From Puffinus mauretanicus (Eukaryota > Chordata > Aves > Procellariiformes > Procellariidae), in contig JAJKFH010003627.1 of assembly GCA_023333565.1 (NCBI GenBank), forward strand, positions 9,033,501-9,097,500: DNA of 64,000 nucleotides. The letters are read 5' to 3'. Shown one piece after another: positions 1-14,849 of the stretch. Each line of letters begins with the position of its first letter. Position 1 is the stretch's first letter. The notes below the pieces were generated by a model that saw nothing but the letters and a program-made list of their open reading frames with translations, was not told where the DNA came from and ran no database searches. A program made the translations under genes and the position numbers.

Positions 1-735
1 CTTAGCCTTTCCCTTGCACTTTATATATCATTATACATACACTGTAAACTGAATTTCATCAGGTGTCATGCTCACTATGGTGTGCCTTGGCTACAGATCG
101 CATATTACACATAGCCAAATGGATAGTTACTGGTTTCATGAGGTGTCCCCAACACAAAAATATTTTTGATTTCTGGTTCAGTTTAATTGAAGGTCGTGCT
201 CAGGTTCCAAAGGAAATTAGATTGGGCAGGATTTGCCTTGGGGTTCGATAATACTGGTCAATCTCCACCCCCCAAAAAAAAAAGTTTCCAGGCCTATTTG
301 TTTAGCTATGACTCTTTCGCCTTCTCCTTCCTGGAAGCATTCCTGATGTCTTTCCCCAAATAACTCAACTGTTTGTTTAGCTGAGAAACTCTCCTAGTAG
401 CATGAAACAGTTTTTCTTCAGCTGGTGGGTGACATCATCTTAATGCCTTTCACATGAGAAACGAAGCACAAACCGCATCACTAACGCATGTAATGTGTCC
501 AGGTCATCTGCCTTGCTGGGTAATGGAAGGGGTCCCACATGTTAATCCTTGTATTGCACTAAGACCCTTAATACTTCCACTACACTTAGGAAAGGACCTA
601 TTTACCCACTTTAGCTAGATGGTTGATTCCCACAGAAGTCCGACTCAGTGACCTGCCTCCCAACATGGCTACCATGTCCAATTAAGTAGAAGCCTTATCA
701 TGAAGTGGGAGATAGAGAAGAAGGCAATGTTGTAC
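1..735 (-). other. ST3GAL3: ST3GAL3 intron 3, 5' part
   Basis: This is the start of the intron that follows the 48-nt coding exon. It opens on the minus strand with the donor GTACAA at 735-730 and runs off the left edge. I looked here for the next coding exon, which in mammals begins with the YDRLGF-type sequence, and did not find it. The rest is ordinary AT-rich intron sequence with no repeat I can name. Confidence 0.8.
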
Positions 736-783
736 CTGAGCCTATTGTATGTCCAACGGAGTCAAAGGAAAGAACCACTGAAT
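736..783 (-). CDS. ST3GAL3: ST3GAL3 coding exon 3 (stem region)
   Basis: Read on the minus strand, this 48-nt exon continues exon 2. The last base of exon 2 (A) plus the first two bases here give Asn, and the exon then reads SVVLSFDSVGHTIGS and ends one base into the next codon. Mammalian ST3GAL3 has SNSVVLSFDSAGQTLGSEY at the same place, just after the membrane anchor in the luminal stem. A pyrimidine-rich acceptor ending TTACAG precedes the exon (AG at 785-784) and a GTACAA donor follows it. Both boundaries are phase 1, so the exon can be skipped without shifting the frame. Ala-to-Val and Gln-to-His are the visible differences from the human peptide. It is too short to appear as an open frame and was found by matching the peptide. 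The catalytic sialylmotifs are encoded further left, outside the window. Confidence 0.95.
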
Positions 784-3700
784 CTGTAACACAAGAGTAC
801 AAGTTCATTTTCCCCTTTTTCTTAGCACCGTTTCTTGCTGTAACATTTTCTTGTTATTTTGCTTAAATAACTCCTTATGCTCCCTTCCACCAGGAAGTAG
901 AACAACTTCTTCACCAGCCAGACAAAACAACAGGCATCTAGCAAAGGCAGAACACTGGAGTACGCAAAAAATCGCGATGTCATTATCCAATGAAGTAGCT
1001 ACAATTTATTGAAAATAATTTCATTTTATGCCTAATAAGCTTGGTTGACCTTACTAAAAATGAATCATAATATGCTTTTGACTGCTAGACTGGAGAGCTT
1101 TTTCTTATCAAATGTATTACCAATATTTTGTTCGCACTTAGGGGACTCGCCTGTCACGATCAGCTCTTCCCTAACACTGTTTGCTAAGCCAAGTATTTTG
1201 TGCTCCTTGCAGTTCTCACCATGTTTTCCACATCTTTACTCACACTAGTGGCTCCCCAGCTGAATGTACTTCAATTTATCAATATCCTTCACCTTTGTAC
1301 TATATGCAGCACATGTGCCAAGTATCAAGAAAATATAACCTCTCTACTTGATACCCTTTTATTTTGCCATCTGGGGATCACAACAGTGCTTTTATCCATG
1401 ATCGCAATGACAATTCTTGCTCACCAGTTAATGCCTGATACTTTTAGTCACTGTTTCATATGATGGGGGCACACTTCACTTCAATTGTGGTTTACAGTTC
1501 CTAGTTTTTATACATGCAACTTGACATTTGGCCACATAGAAACCCTAACTGCTGGCTTGCACTTAGCTCACCCCATGATCCAGACCCCTTTATTAGTCAT
1601 TCATTTTCCTCATATACCACTCTCCCAGCCTAGAACCTGTTCGCAAAATTTATCAGTAATAATTTGATATTCTGTTCCAAGTAGAGCTGCAATATGGTAC
1701 CATGCTCAATGGCGGGTTTTTTTTCCAGCTTTATTCTTACTTGAGACAAACCAACACTTATTTTGGTAGTAAGCCTCCTGGTTTGCCATCCATTTTAACG
1801 CCAATCCCAACTGAAGGAGAAAGTCTACTGAATTCTACTCCACCACCAGTGGAGCAGAATTGGGCCCAGAACTTAACGACAACTTGTCAATGGGTAAAAT
1901 ACAGCAAAGAACAAACCACCATGATAGGATTAATAATTTTATGGAATGAGAAGCTTTAAACTGATACAGCAATAGCAGAACTGCCTTTCACCTTCAGCTA
2001 AATGAATAGATTGAATCCCTTAGAGTTTCTCTTTGTAACCCAGGCCTCAGATGTGATCAACTGATCCCACGTACTTTGTAGCACCACTACGGCTGCCTCA
2101 GTGCAAGCCCTCAGTGCAAGGCAAAAAGCCCAAGCACAATCAGATTTAGCGTGCTGAAAAGAGGTTAAGCTCCCGCTGCATCACCTTACATTTGGGCAGG
2201 CTACAATCGCAGACATTGACAGTTACCACGTTTCAGCTGACAATAACTTGACATAGGACCGAGCCCTTGGCTTTTCTATACTGTACATCATCCTCGTCCT
2301 TATTTTCCAGTTCTTACAAATTCAATAAGAAAGTGCTAATTTTCAAAATAAACATAGTAAAACTGTTCATTGAACTGGATTTAAAACAATTTTTAAAAAG
2401 CAGGTCTGTGCTGTCCCAGACCCAACACTATGGTAGTAACATTAAAAAAAAAAATAGATAGACATTACTAATCTCAAAACTTATTCCAATAAAAATAAAA
2501 ATCCATCTGGACTTAACAACTCTATTTCCTCTTTTGGGAATAAAATTCAGACATCTTTATATTATTCTAAATAGCAAGGGGTTTAATTCATTTTAACTGC
2601 GTTAAATTCATCTGCCATCAATTAATTCTGAAGTATCTCTGTGGGGTTTTACTTTTAAAAAACTGTTGAGATTTTTATCGACATAAAGCACTGCTTTGTA
2701 GTTAATGCCAAATTTAAATGTTCATTTTCCTGCAATATATTTTGCATTCAAACACTGTGCTTGAAATATTAGGACTTATCTAAGAATATCTGAAAAGCAC
2801 TGCAAGCACCAAATTAATACCATTATTGCAGCCCACAAAAATAGTACGATGTTTCATTCCCTTAACTGAGAACATTATCTTCCTCATATAAACAAAAAAA
2901 TTATAAGCGGAGTAAGCATGTGAGCTCCCTTTTCCAATTCAGTCCTCCATGTGACTATTAGTTTCACAGTTTCAACATCAAATTCGCTGTGAATAACCTG
3001 TATTACAGTTAATTCCCCCTCCGCCCCGTAAGTAGTTTCACAAACCATGGATCTTTATTAAAACACTGTGTTTATTTCTGGCATTAACACTTCAAAAGGG
3101 AAGAAGCTATAAACTTGAAAAAGGCTGAGAAGGTCATCATGTGTCACCTTTCTTCCACCCAGACAGCTATTCACATTCAGCCAAATTCAGAGCTACAGGT
3201 TATTTTTGTCAGAGGTTGGAGATAAGCATTTCTTTGAGGCAAGGCAGATTTAATTGCAAATACACCAGGTCCTGCCTCCACAAACGTAAGAAGAAAAGTT
3301 TCTTTGCTTCTAGCTTCAAATCTCTTTCAGTCATCGCTCAGTTCAAAATTCTCCCGGCTTTCTAGACTTTTTTTTTTGCAGAGACAGTGGCTGCTCAGTC
3401 TGTGCCCAGTGCTCTCCCCAAGTCCCTGAGTCCGTTCTTTCAAAGGCAATCTTCAAAGGCTCTATCTTTCAAAACTTAATAAGACACAACGTAAAACATA
3501 CCCACTTACACGCACCCTTGCTTTAGATGCCAAGAAATGTTTATGTCTGAAGGAGCAGTCCCTAACCTTTCAGCTACCTACATCCATAAAGCAGCTTAAA
3601 CGTTTTTTCTCCTGCCTTAACTGAAGAGCAGCCTTTATGCCCAGATCATGAAATCTGACACCCAATAACTTGCCAATTTGCACAGCTTAAGGCTGCACAC

Positions 3701-5346
3701 ACCACAATGCCAGCCTTTTACATCTGTTTTCATGTTAGCTACAATGATTTTTTCAGTGGCTACAGGAGTTTAAAAAAGAAAAGAAAAAAAACCCCAAGAT
3801 ACAGCAAAATCCAAATGCAGTTCTGGATCTGATCCAATCCATCAGAAGCAGCAAAGACAGCAGAAACACTCACTTATTTAGAAGGCACTCAGTGCCAGGA
3901 ATAACAATGGTTGAGACCTCACCAGCCAGACTGCAAAGTTGTTTTGGGTCACTTTGTGTCAACGTTGGGTCAAAGTTGCATTGGGACCAAAGCTCTGGGT
4001 CACTTTCCCCTCCCACCCACCATCCAGCTAGAGCATCAAAAATTGGACCAACACATGAATCTGCTCCATCATCCCCCAAAAAACAGTGCTGTACAGGGCT
4101 ACCTCAACGTGCTCCCTCACAGCCCGTTTGGAGAGTGGAGGAGTGCTGTATGAGACCCCCTCTTCCAGGAAAGCTCACTGCTATGGAACAAGCACAAGGA
4201 TCCTGTTTGGTTCAGGAACCAGGAGCTCCAAGACAGACTGTGCAGAGAGACTCAATGCTGCTGCTGTGAACAAATTTAAACTCTGTTCCAACAATGCTGC
4301 ATACTGGATGTAGAGCTGAACTTGCCTTTGAAGGAACACAACTGGATTTGCACAGTTCTGTCCTGAAGTAAAAAAATCCTGCAAATTTGAGGTGGCTGCA
4401 TTTGTTGCTGCACTTACACTACAGTCCAGATAAGCCACCCAGGTATGAGGATTGATTGTATTTCAAGGCAAGGGATGCATTTCAAGTGTTGCTGACCTCT
4501 TATCTCTTCACACACACACCCCCCTTTCCACTCCAGTGTCCCCCATCTTAGGTCTCCTGCAAATCCTTCCTCCTGTTTGTTTTGTTAACTGTGAGCTTTC
4601 TCAGGGCCTGGATAACTCTGCACCACATTCCCCTCTCCCCCACACAAGCAAATTAAATTACTCATCTCGCTGCGTATATTGTACACCTTAGGTCTAGGCA
4701 TTTCTGGACACCAGGTAACTATTAAACTGCTATTTCTTACAGGTTGCCATATCTTTTCCACTACTCTTAGTCTCTGAACAGAAAAATAAATTAAGATTTG
4801 GGTCTTCATAAAGCAGCGATGATCCTGACCAACAAACTGCAGATTTGTAAGAGACAGAGAGAAACAAGGCCACGTCGGAAAACATCTTAAGTTTCATACT
4901 CCAGGAAAGAGATATGGACACCATAGGATAAACATTTAATATCATGCATGAGTACTGCTCTTGAGAGATGTGTGGAAACAGTTCCTAAAGCCCAATTGTG
5001 TCAAGTTCGTGAAATCATGTAAGAGCAAATACATGGACCAACTTCCAATGCAAATCCTGGCTTTGCTTTGGTTTCATCATTGATGAAAATGCAATATACC
5101 AACTCAAAACAAGCAGTGGCAACACAGAATGAGAACAGCAAATATAATCCACATTTAATCAAGAACTGCATATAACCTGTATGTTTACCTAAGTGCTGTT
5201 TCAGAATTTCAGTTAAGACTTTTACAGTAAGTCCCTCTGAGAAGCCACTAACTTTTTTTGCTTTTTACAGATTCTCCCTGCAAGGATTTGTAGACTGGAA
5301 ACCAAAGAAGATGAACCAATGAATTCTCTTATCCTTTTTCTTCTTC

Positions 5347-5370
5347 TTTTTTTTTTTTTTTTTTTTTTTT
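5347..5370. repeat. poly-T run (24 nt)
   Basis: Twenty-four consecutive T residues on the plus strand, which is a poly-A run in the sense of ST3GAL3 transcription. A-rich sequence follows at 5381-5408. No retroposed gene body is visible beside it, so I treat it as a simple homopolymer. Confidence 0.95.
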
Positions 5371-8300
5371 GCTTGTTTTTAAAAAAACAAAACCAAAAAC
5401 AAAACAGACTTTAGCAATAAACCAACTTCCCCAGGAAAAAAAAAAAAATCAGTAAAAAAAATGATTGTGTGCTGCTTTGGAAGTGGTCCTGAGAAACCAC
5501 AAACCATCACTCTCACAGGAGTTATAAGAGTTTAATAATAAAGGCTTAACACAGCCTCAATACCACATACCATTACAGTAATACACTCCATAGACCAAGC
5601 CAAACAGGGAATACAATAATACATCGCAACATAAGGCTGTAATCTGGCACATCCTCACATGGAGACTCAAGCTCTGAGGTCTGCATTGCTTTCTTGTATG
5701 CGTGATCACTGTTAAGTTTCTCATTCCACACTCCTGCTCCCCAGATACTCCGATGGACTGTTAGAGAACTGCAACCTATACTTAATAACATTTAATGTAA
5801 TTTCTACCTCCAGAGCTTGATCAGAGACCAGATATCCTGCAGGGCTCCATCACCTGATCTGGGGACGGCAATTGCAGTAACAACGTTAAAGAATAAAATT
5901 TTGAATCAGAGTCAGAATGAAAAGAAAGATTTTAGCTGCTGCTTTTTTACCGCAGAATTAGAAGACCATCTATAAAGAAAAGGGTCTGTCATTCAGCTGT
6001 CTCCCTTTTTCAGCTGAGTACTGAAAAGGGTAGGCTCAAACAGCCATCAAAATTTATTTTCTATTTGAGATCAATATTCTATAACATGACATATACCAGA
6101 GAAGGAACACTCAATGCACAAAACTCTTCATAACTTAGTGACGAAAAGGCCAGGAATAATAAAAACTGTCCTTATGTTTCATCTAGCCAGAAAGTGAAGG
6201 TCACAAAAGCAGTACCACTCTCAGAAAACATGCTACTGTCGGGATTCATTTGACAAGAAGATCTGTCTCAGAACATCCCCTGCCCCAAAGAAAAAAATAT
6301 TTGGGAAAAAACCCACTCTTATCATGACTACACAATATTCTGGATAATTCTTATACCCAAGGAATTGAAGGGAACTAAATAATTTCAGTTCTATTTCACA
6401 GAGACCTTGCTTAGATACCTAAAGCATGAATATCCTTTCTCAGATTTGGTAAAACACAAGAACAACTGCCTGCACTTACAAATTACTTGACAGGGTATCC
6501 TTCACTTACAAATGCTTTGTTTTACTTGCTGAAGATAGATTTAGGGAAGGGCTAAGTAATTTATTCAGTCTAATGACAAATACCATCCTATTAATTTAAT
6601 AAGTATCCTACTTTTGCATTAATGTTGTGTTCCCCCCCACTTAGTTTATTGGTTTATTCCACTTTTACTAAGCTTTTCCTTCTATAGTACAACTGATTTT
6701 CCTACTTCTCCACCTTTTTCTGAACACAGTGAGATGGCTCTGTGTTAAGAGCACTGGTCCCTACAAGAACACCTTCTGTACCACAGCCCCAAGGATGCTC
6801 TGAGTTACTCATATTCTCTCTTCAAAACCCAAGGCACTAATTATGACATCCCGTATGCACCACCTCACACAGCGTCAGTGAAGGTCAACGGAAACATTAT
6901 ATAAGACCACTCTTACTAGTAATCTCAGCTCCTACACACGTACTCAGAAAAACAACCAGTAGTGTTCCCATGCTTAGACACCACAAGAAGTTACAATCTC
7001 AAGTGTATTGTTTGAGCAGCGTTATTCTAACGTTTCAATATCTAAGATGAGGAATATATAAGGACAACACACACAGAGCACAGGCACACTTCCTAATCAC
7101 AGATGTGGAAGCTAACAGCAGTAAATACAAACTGCAAGTTTTGGCAAGCAAACCATATGAAGAGTTTCAGCCCAGTGCTGTCTGCAACTGATGGGAGACT
7201 CCAGTTCAAAGTTCAAACTTATTCCCTTCATGGGAAGGGAAAAGTCACTCAGCAACAGGACACATCTTCAGCAACAGGAAACATCTGATTGTAAAGAACA
7301 CTTCCAATAAACTCTGGATTTTCTACTTTAATAAATTGTCTTAAAACAAGGCTGCACTACAGTGTTTCTGTTGCACTAAATTTGAACGCCTGTCCTGTGC
7401 ATCACCTGGCTATATTTGTATCGGCATGGAGATGTGGGAACAGGCCGGTGCTTGTTTCATATAACGTACCCGTGGGAGAAGATTCACCTTCATTTGAGAA
7501 TGAGTATCGTTGTGAAACATCATAAGAATGGAAAAACTTCATTCTGATCTAAATATTAATTCACTTATGCACTGTACAAAGTTGAAAAGTTTCTGCATTG
7601 TTGCTCTAGCCAGCATCTCTTTAAATACTACCCTCATTTATATAGTACTGACTTTTTAAGCATACAGTACTAAAGTAGGCCACACAGGTCCTCTCTCCAT
7701 TTCTGTGGCTGACCCAACAACACACCCTTTTTATTGACAGATAAATTCACGGCCAAGCTTAGAGAGTTGAACCCAAATTCCTCGGCCATTCGGATGAAGC
7801 TCACGCACAAGCTCTGCCCCAGGGAGCACAGACACAGCTGGTTCAGAACTTGTCTCTGCAAACTCATGGCCAAACTGAAGCACAGCCAATATGGGTAATC
7901 TTGCTATAACCCATACAACCCTGAACAAGTCCTTTGATGAAATTAAGTGTTTCTCACCTGTAAAAATAAACAATCTGCTTTTTTCCAAAGACCCTTGGAA
8001 AAAAGGCTTGAGAGCCAAGAATGGATATAGCAAAGTATTATCACTTGTCTCAATAATTTTATGTGGCATCAAGATCTACTGGTTACATTGTAAACTGCAA
8101 AGTAATTCTCTATCAGCTCTCAATTTCCTGTCATTTAACTGAAACTACAACTCTCTTAGTGATACAGAACTTGAAAGATGTAGTAATATTTCTTTAATGA
8201 ATTTTTATGAATTTCATGGAACCTAACCAACTTTTACACTTGCTGTTGTGCACATCACTCCTTTTCCATTAGGACGTTCATAATGAAGTGGCAAATTAAC

Positions 8301-11300
8301 TAAGCAAGAAACAACACTCATGTTCTGAACAGATGTATTTTTAAAATGTTCTGAGCATGCCAATTTTCTTTATTCTGCAATGAATGAACTGAATGAAAAG
8401 ATGTGGTGTCCTGCGCCAGCTGGCAAATGCTTCAGAAGGATATTACATTGCTATTGTCTTCAGCAGTGCCCAAATAACCGTTTGGTAGCAGGAAGGGCTG
8501 GTATGTTTTGCTCATAAGATCAGTCTTTATTTGGATCTACTACATGAGTTCACTACATAAGACCAACAAAACTCTGGGCAGAAGGACAACATGGTGCTTC
8601 ACTCCGAGCATCTGGTATGTGTAGCTCCTCAGTGTCCTTCAAAGCTCCCTGTTCCAGGGGAAGGCCAACAGCACTGGCCTCTTAGGTTGTTCTTTCCAGA
8701 AGAGATGGACAAACAGTCCCCAAATGCAAAGGAGAAGGGGAAATCAAAGTGCTGCAGAAGTTCAATGAAAATATACTTGGCTTTGAGGAACACAACTGTA
8801 GAGAAGGTATAGACCTACCTTAAAGTCACAAAAACAAACAGGCCAAACTGTTCCAATAAAGCTGGTATCTGAGAGGTTTTTCTCTTGACAGAGAGAAATC
8901 CTTTAATTAATTCCAAGCAGACCTCAGTACTTTAAGGAGCTCATGTCCTCCTAAATCAAGTCCCATATTTTGGTTTCAATTATTATTGTAGCACTCAGTC
9001 AGTCATACACCCAAAATCCATAGTGGAACATGCAGTAAATTACAAAACAGTAAAACTTCTCTCTTCTAAGCTTACAATCCGTGTGGCAAGACAGAGAATG
9101 GATATTGGCAGCTGGCGAATTACACAGGAACAAATGTGAAAACATGGGTCAGTAAGATAGTACCAGCTCAGTGCAAGAAAATTTTCTTGAACATCAGTGG
9201 TAGTACCAGTCTTTAATCAAAGCAATATGAAGTTAAACCATATTTTATTTCTGAATAAAAGATTCACTCTTTTCATCAAGAAATACAGTATTTGTGCACT
9301 CAAATGTAAAGCACTTGCTTTAGGTTCAGAATATGTATCTTCTTCTGAATGTGTATCTCCAGCTTATACTTCAAAATTATGAATTCTTTAACACATTTAC
9401 TTTAAAAGGGTCACTACTAGTGTTTCTTAGATAATCTCAGTAACAAAAGAATACTGCAGCTGTCTTTATAATTAAAATTAACAGCAAACTTGTACATTGG
9501 AGATATCAGGAGGCACAGGGGAAATTGTATTTAGACTTACCTGTGTATGACTGTTGGATCTAACTATTAGGAATATTTAGAGGATAGACCAATTTAACCA
9601 TTGACATGACTTAAGACAGAAAACTACTCAATCAATGGTAAATCTCATTATTCTATATGGAATGTGTCTAATAATCATTAGTATAGTCATTATTTAGTTC
9701 AAACAAGAATACTGGACAGGAGGGTTACAGATCACAACTAAATTTTTTTTTTTTTAAATGTTTTTAACACTCATTTGGACATAAGCCTTCGAAAATACTC
9801 CAATACGTCATTTGCAAACTAAGAGCCAGACTCAGTGTAATATTTTGGTGATGCAAAACAGATGTAAACAAAAATGAATTGGCCAATGCTCTCTGGTTGC
9901 TTTCAATCACACTTCAAAAGGTGCAAATTGTTCTTAAAGTATTTTTTAAAGTAATTTTAACCTAACAATACTTATTTATTTCAATCATTAGAAAAATGTA
10001 AATAGCATACTCCCTTCAGTTTTCTTGGTTAGTGCTCACGCATATAATTTTCACATAACTTCTGGAATACCAAGCAATTTCCATATCAAAAACCCTTCAA
10101 AACTTTCAAACATTATTACTCTCTGCTACATACTAGCAGCTTGAAACTATGAAGAAAGCAAAATATCCTTAAATTTGTCCTTAAAAAAAAGTTCAGTTTC
10201 ATACTAAAGACAAATATGCTAAAATTTCTTGATTAGGTTATTGCACAGCACTGGCACAAGGAAATTAATTTTGTATTTTCATAGTGCAAACAAAATATAT
10301 ACTGCTACCTTAGATACTATAAAATACAAAGCATTCATAATTAGAAATAAATTTCTTTACTCTTGTATTTTTACTGAATACGGACATGGGCTTTTAACCT
10401 TAACAGAGCACAGTCTAAGAACTGTATTAGTGACAGTGTCTTAAACTTACATATACTCACACAACTGTCAGAGAGCTCTGGAAGGCTGCTGCATATTATC
10501 TTTGTTTTACATAACTAAAGATACCTACATGCAATTAATGGCAATTAGGACAACACCTATTTTTTAATAGCCTGGTCTTGTTTGTATGCCCACTGGAGCC
10601 ATTCAACCATTTTTTTCTCCCTCTCCCTGGTATGGAAAAGACTTTTTCTGTGTGTTGGCTTTTCCGAGCTAGGTCTCAGAAACCTCTCCTTCCTGAAAAG
10701 CAGGAATATAAATACTTTCAGCAGGAAACTCACATTCTTGAGTTTGTTTGAAAATGATCTACTGCTTATGATATTAAGCCAGTGGTCAAAAGCCTCCCAA
10801 AACCTTAAAGCACACATCATCTGGCCCAGCTGCCAGAATAACTGCCAACAAGTTCATATGTACAGCTTTATAGTGACACTTTTCATCTCTCTTGTGTCTG
10901 CCCAGAACACAAACAAATGACAGGAAGGAGTAAGGTACAAGAAAAGTCTATGAGCATAAAACATCTCCTGAACACAAGTGCTCTATAGGCATCTTCTCTA
11001 GACAATGGCAATGTTCTACTTTCTTTTGCATTACAAGAATGCAGACCATTTATTAACATGAAAGGTGATACTGAACAGAAGGGCTGTTGGACCCATTTTT
11101 GATTCATGTTTTTTGCAGTTTGGGGCCAGGGGGAAGTTTGGGTTTTTTTGTTTTGTTTTTAACAGCATCGCCACAACTGATTCCAAAACCTGGCCCATCA
11201 AATCCTAAAACTCATTAAGTTTCCAAAACGTCTTGAAGCCAAATGTCTTGAAGAGCAGCTTGTGTGCCTTCGGCTTGTCTTCACCTTCCAGCCACACTAA

Positions 11301-12367
11301 CTGGTCTACAAAGGGCATTACGTCTACACAAAAGCCTTGCATCGTCCTAAACCAAACAAACATTTACACATGCAAATCTGAAACAAAGATGTTGCAGAAG
11401 TCATCTCTGCATCCTAGAAGGATGCCAAAACCAAATGCTATTCTGTTCCCAGAGTATCTGCTCGACTATGAAAGCTCCCATACTCGGAGGAAAAAAACAA
11501 ACAAAAAAAAGCCCCCAAAAACAAATAACCAAAACCACAGTAACTTTGAACAGTGCGTATATAGATTCTCATTTCCTATTACTTTCTTTTACAGAAGTGT
11601 TTGATTTGAAGAAAAAAAAATTGGTTCATCAACACATAAGAAAAATAACCCAGAGATGGACTAAATACTGTCAGTAGCACTTCAGTTCCATGTGCAGAAA
11701 TTGCAGAACAACGAAAAACTTATTCAAATAACAGCAGCAGAAGCGGAAGTTGATCATCACATCACCCAGCCCCTGGACAAATACAGCTGGAGACAATCTA
11801 AAGAAAAAGTGTTCCTCCTATCACACCACATACAAAAATACAATGAATCCCTTTAAATTAGCACTTGGCAGAGAAACAAGCCAGTGAGAAAACACCCAGA
11901 AGGTTAAATACTAAGAAACATTGGTTCCAGTCTAGGATCAATGGAATTAAACTGCTGAGCACCTAACTAAATTGTTTGACAAAGCAAACAAGCCTTCTTT
12001 AAAAAAAAAAACCCACTCATAGTGTAGTTTCCAAGTCAGCAGTGGCTAAAAGCACAAGCAAGCTGCCACTCCCCCAACGGGGGAATGGACTAAAAAGAGA
12101 GGCCAATCTCACCTCCACCTACAAGAACATCTACTGTCGAAGGATAAATTGTATTGAAAAGATCCTTGTCTGTCAGAAATGAAGCTTACAGTGATACAAA
12201 GCTCATGTGCAAAACTGAAATAGGCAGTAAATTACCAGAGAACTGCATCCAGATGAGCAGTGTGACCAGGCTCAGCTGCTATACTGCATCCAAAAATCTT
12301 GGGTGACCCTATTTGGGAAAGCCACAAAGTCTCTTGCACGTTTGCAACAAGCAAATATAATAGATAA

Positions 12368-12406
12368 CATCATCAACATCATCATCATCATTATTATTAT
12401 TACTAT
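12368..12406. repeat. (CAT)n/(ATT)n trinucleotide microsatellite
   Basis: A compound trinucleotide repeat: CAT/ATC units with one CAA interruption pass into four ATT units and end in ACTAT. It lies within ST3GAL3 intron 2 and is likely to vary in length. Confidence 0.9.
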
Positions 12407-14849
12407 ACGTTGAACAATATCGAAGGAAAGAAACTAAAATTTTACAAGTTCAGTAGAAAGGTAATTATTGACGCGACTCCTTTTGTTTAGTCACACACAT
12501 TCACATACATTGCCACAATGCAATGTGCAATGATCTACGTTGTTCAGTTATGCCTCTGAAACACCAATATTAGCTTTGCTCTTTTGAGTGGCCATGTAGA
12601 CTTTCAGAGAATTTGCAGGGCCTCTGGAAACTAAACAAAACAAAACAAACCACCCTAAAAACAGAAAGCAGAAAACAACCCAGATCAATGGACTACTTTA
12701 ATCAAAATATCAAGACAAGGGAACAGCTTGCTTAAAAACAGTAATCCAGCATCCAGCAGTACCAGCATCACTGAAGTATCAAATGGTTTTGATGAAGATC
12801 ATGTGAAACTGCCAACTCTATTTCACCAAAAACTGGAACTTCAGAAACTGAGAGCTGCCAAGAGCAGCTCCCATTCTTAAATTAATTCAATTTCCACAAA
12901 GAAAACACACTGTAATCTCAGAAAGACAAACCTTCCACAGCGCTCCACGACAGACCCCATTCCTTATTAGCATTTCCAGCCACCTGCTGAAGTATGCTTC
13001 CAGCCAGGATTTCACAGGCTCACTGGGATTCACAAATTTTAGAGTTTCACCATTTCTGGATTACTCCACTAGCAGAACTCCTTATAAAAGGCAACAGTCA
13101 TTTTATTAACCTTATTTTAAAACAGCTGCCTCATCTAACACAACTTCATTTGACTGGCAAAAAAACCCAACAGCTTGATGTTGGCAGGTCTGGGATCAAT
13201 TCAGAAATGGAAAATGGCCTTTTCTTGGTTTGTGACAAGCCATCAACGTAGGCAACTTTCTGGCCATAAATTTGACTGTGAAATTGTGTGTGCAACTGAA
13301 CAGATGATGGGGAAAGAGAGGAGAGGATTAAGTGAAGGGAGACGGCGACGAGTAGGGCATTCTACGAATAAAGAATATTGAAGAAGCCTAAGACACCGGT
13401 TCACAAAACACAAAGGTCGTTCAGAGAAAGCAAACTGCATGTTTCTGAATGGCTTATGCTGTTGGTTTTTAAAGTCAGGGTTTGGTTGTGGGGGAAGGCC
13501 CACAAATATGCCCACCAATTCTCCCAAACCAAATCAAGTAATGGCAACACTAACCATCATAGATTCAACGCGATACACAATCCCGAGCATCTCAAGGCCA
13601 AGGACTCCATATGGAGAAATGCGAGCCAAAAGCAGGATTTAGGGCCAACTTCAAAATTGCACATATGGAAGAGAAGTGCAACCACCTTAAGATCCTCACT
13701 GCATCCAAGCAGGCAGTTATCACCAGCTCCAGGCCCACAGACACTTGAGAGAAGGAAATGAGATTTATCAGTTACAGCAGACCAGTTTCCCACAGCTGGT
13801 TTTAATTAAGCTAATTTGGTGGTAGTGACTAACAGCAAGCAGAGCCTTCTCAAATCACTTTGCAAGTATTTTTGCCAGCACTTCACCATCTGCGCTGACC
13901 AGGAATACTGGATACTAACTAGGATGTTATTCTGCAATTCTGTCTGAGGTACAGCATTTAAGAGTGGTGTATCCACTCCCCTTAAATACCAGCTGGTACA
14001 GCCACTGCTTACAGGTAACCGGAGCCACGGCTTACAGGTAACTGGGTGTGGGGAGAAGATGCAGAACTTGAAGAAAGGTACCGGACACACTCCATTGAGA
14101 AAACCACTCCTGAAAAGGCAGTTGGATCACTTGCCAAAATCCCATTATACCTTAGCCATACCCATGCTACACGAAACTTATTAACGACCATGTGGATACT
14201 GAACAGATTTTGGAGCTGTAAGAAACAGAATAGCCTATATAATTCCTAGGCTAGTTGTGCAGTCAACTCCTCTAGGCTAGTTTTAATTTTGTGGATACAT
14301 ACAGGATAGGCTAGTTTTACCATGAAAAAATGCTTTGGGTTACACTATGATCTCAGAACAATCCAGGGCATGGCTAGACTGTGCAAATTTAAGCCCCATT
14401 TCCAGCCACACAAGGGGATGGAAATGGGTCTAGCAAGGGAGTCATTTTAATGACATCTAACTATATGGAAGTTTTTCTAAATCTGTATCCAGCAATCAGA
14501 ATCAGAGAGACTAATGGCATCAGTACCAGCATTGGTACATAAGACCAACACACATAAGGAACAGATGTATCAGTAAACATAAGTTAAGAACATGCCAAAA
14601 GAAAGTACAGCCTTCTGCAGGAACATTTAGCACCTACCCAGACCTGGCCTATCTGGTTCACTCAAGGTATGAATTTCAGATACAAAAATCTCTAGTTCAG
14701 ATTAAAACATGTGACCTAGCCAGCTCACCACAAACGCAGGCTGAGGGATTAACATTACTGATGCTCAAGCCAGGGAAGTCACAGAACCAAGCCTTAAATC
14801 ACAACCAAGGCAAAGGAAACAAGGCAAATGGCAGGATCGTAAGTCCGGG

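Noticed and set aside
5347..5370. Poly-T and poly-A runs (also 33,797-33,818) considered as tails of processed pseudogenes
   Set aside because: No gene body or target-site duplication can be seen next to either.
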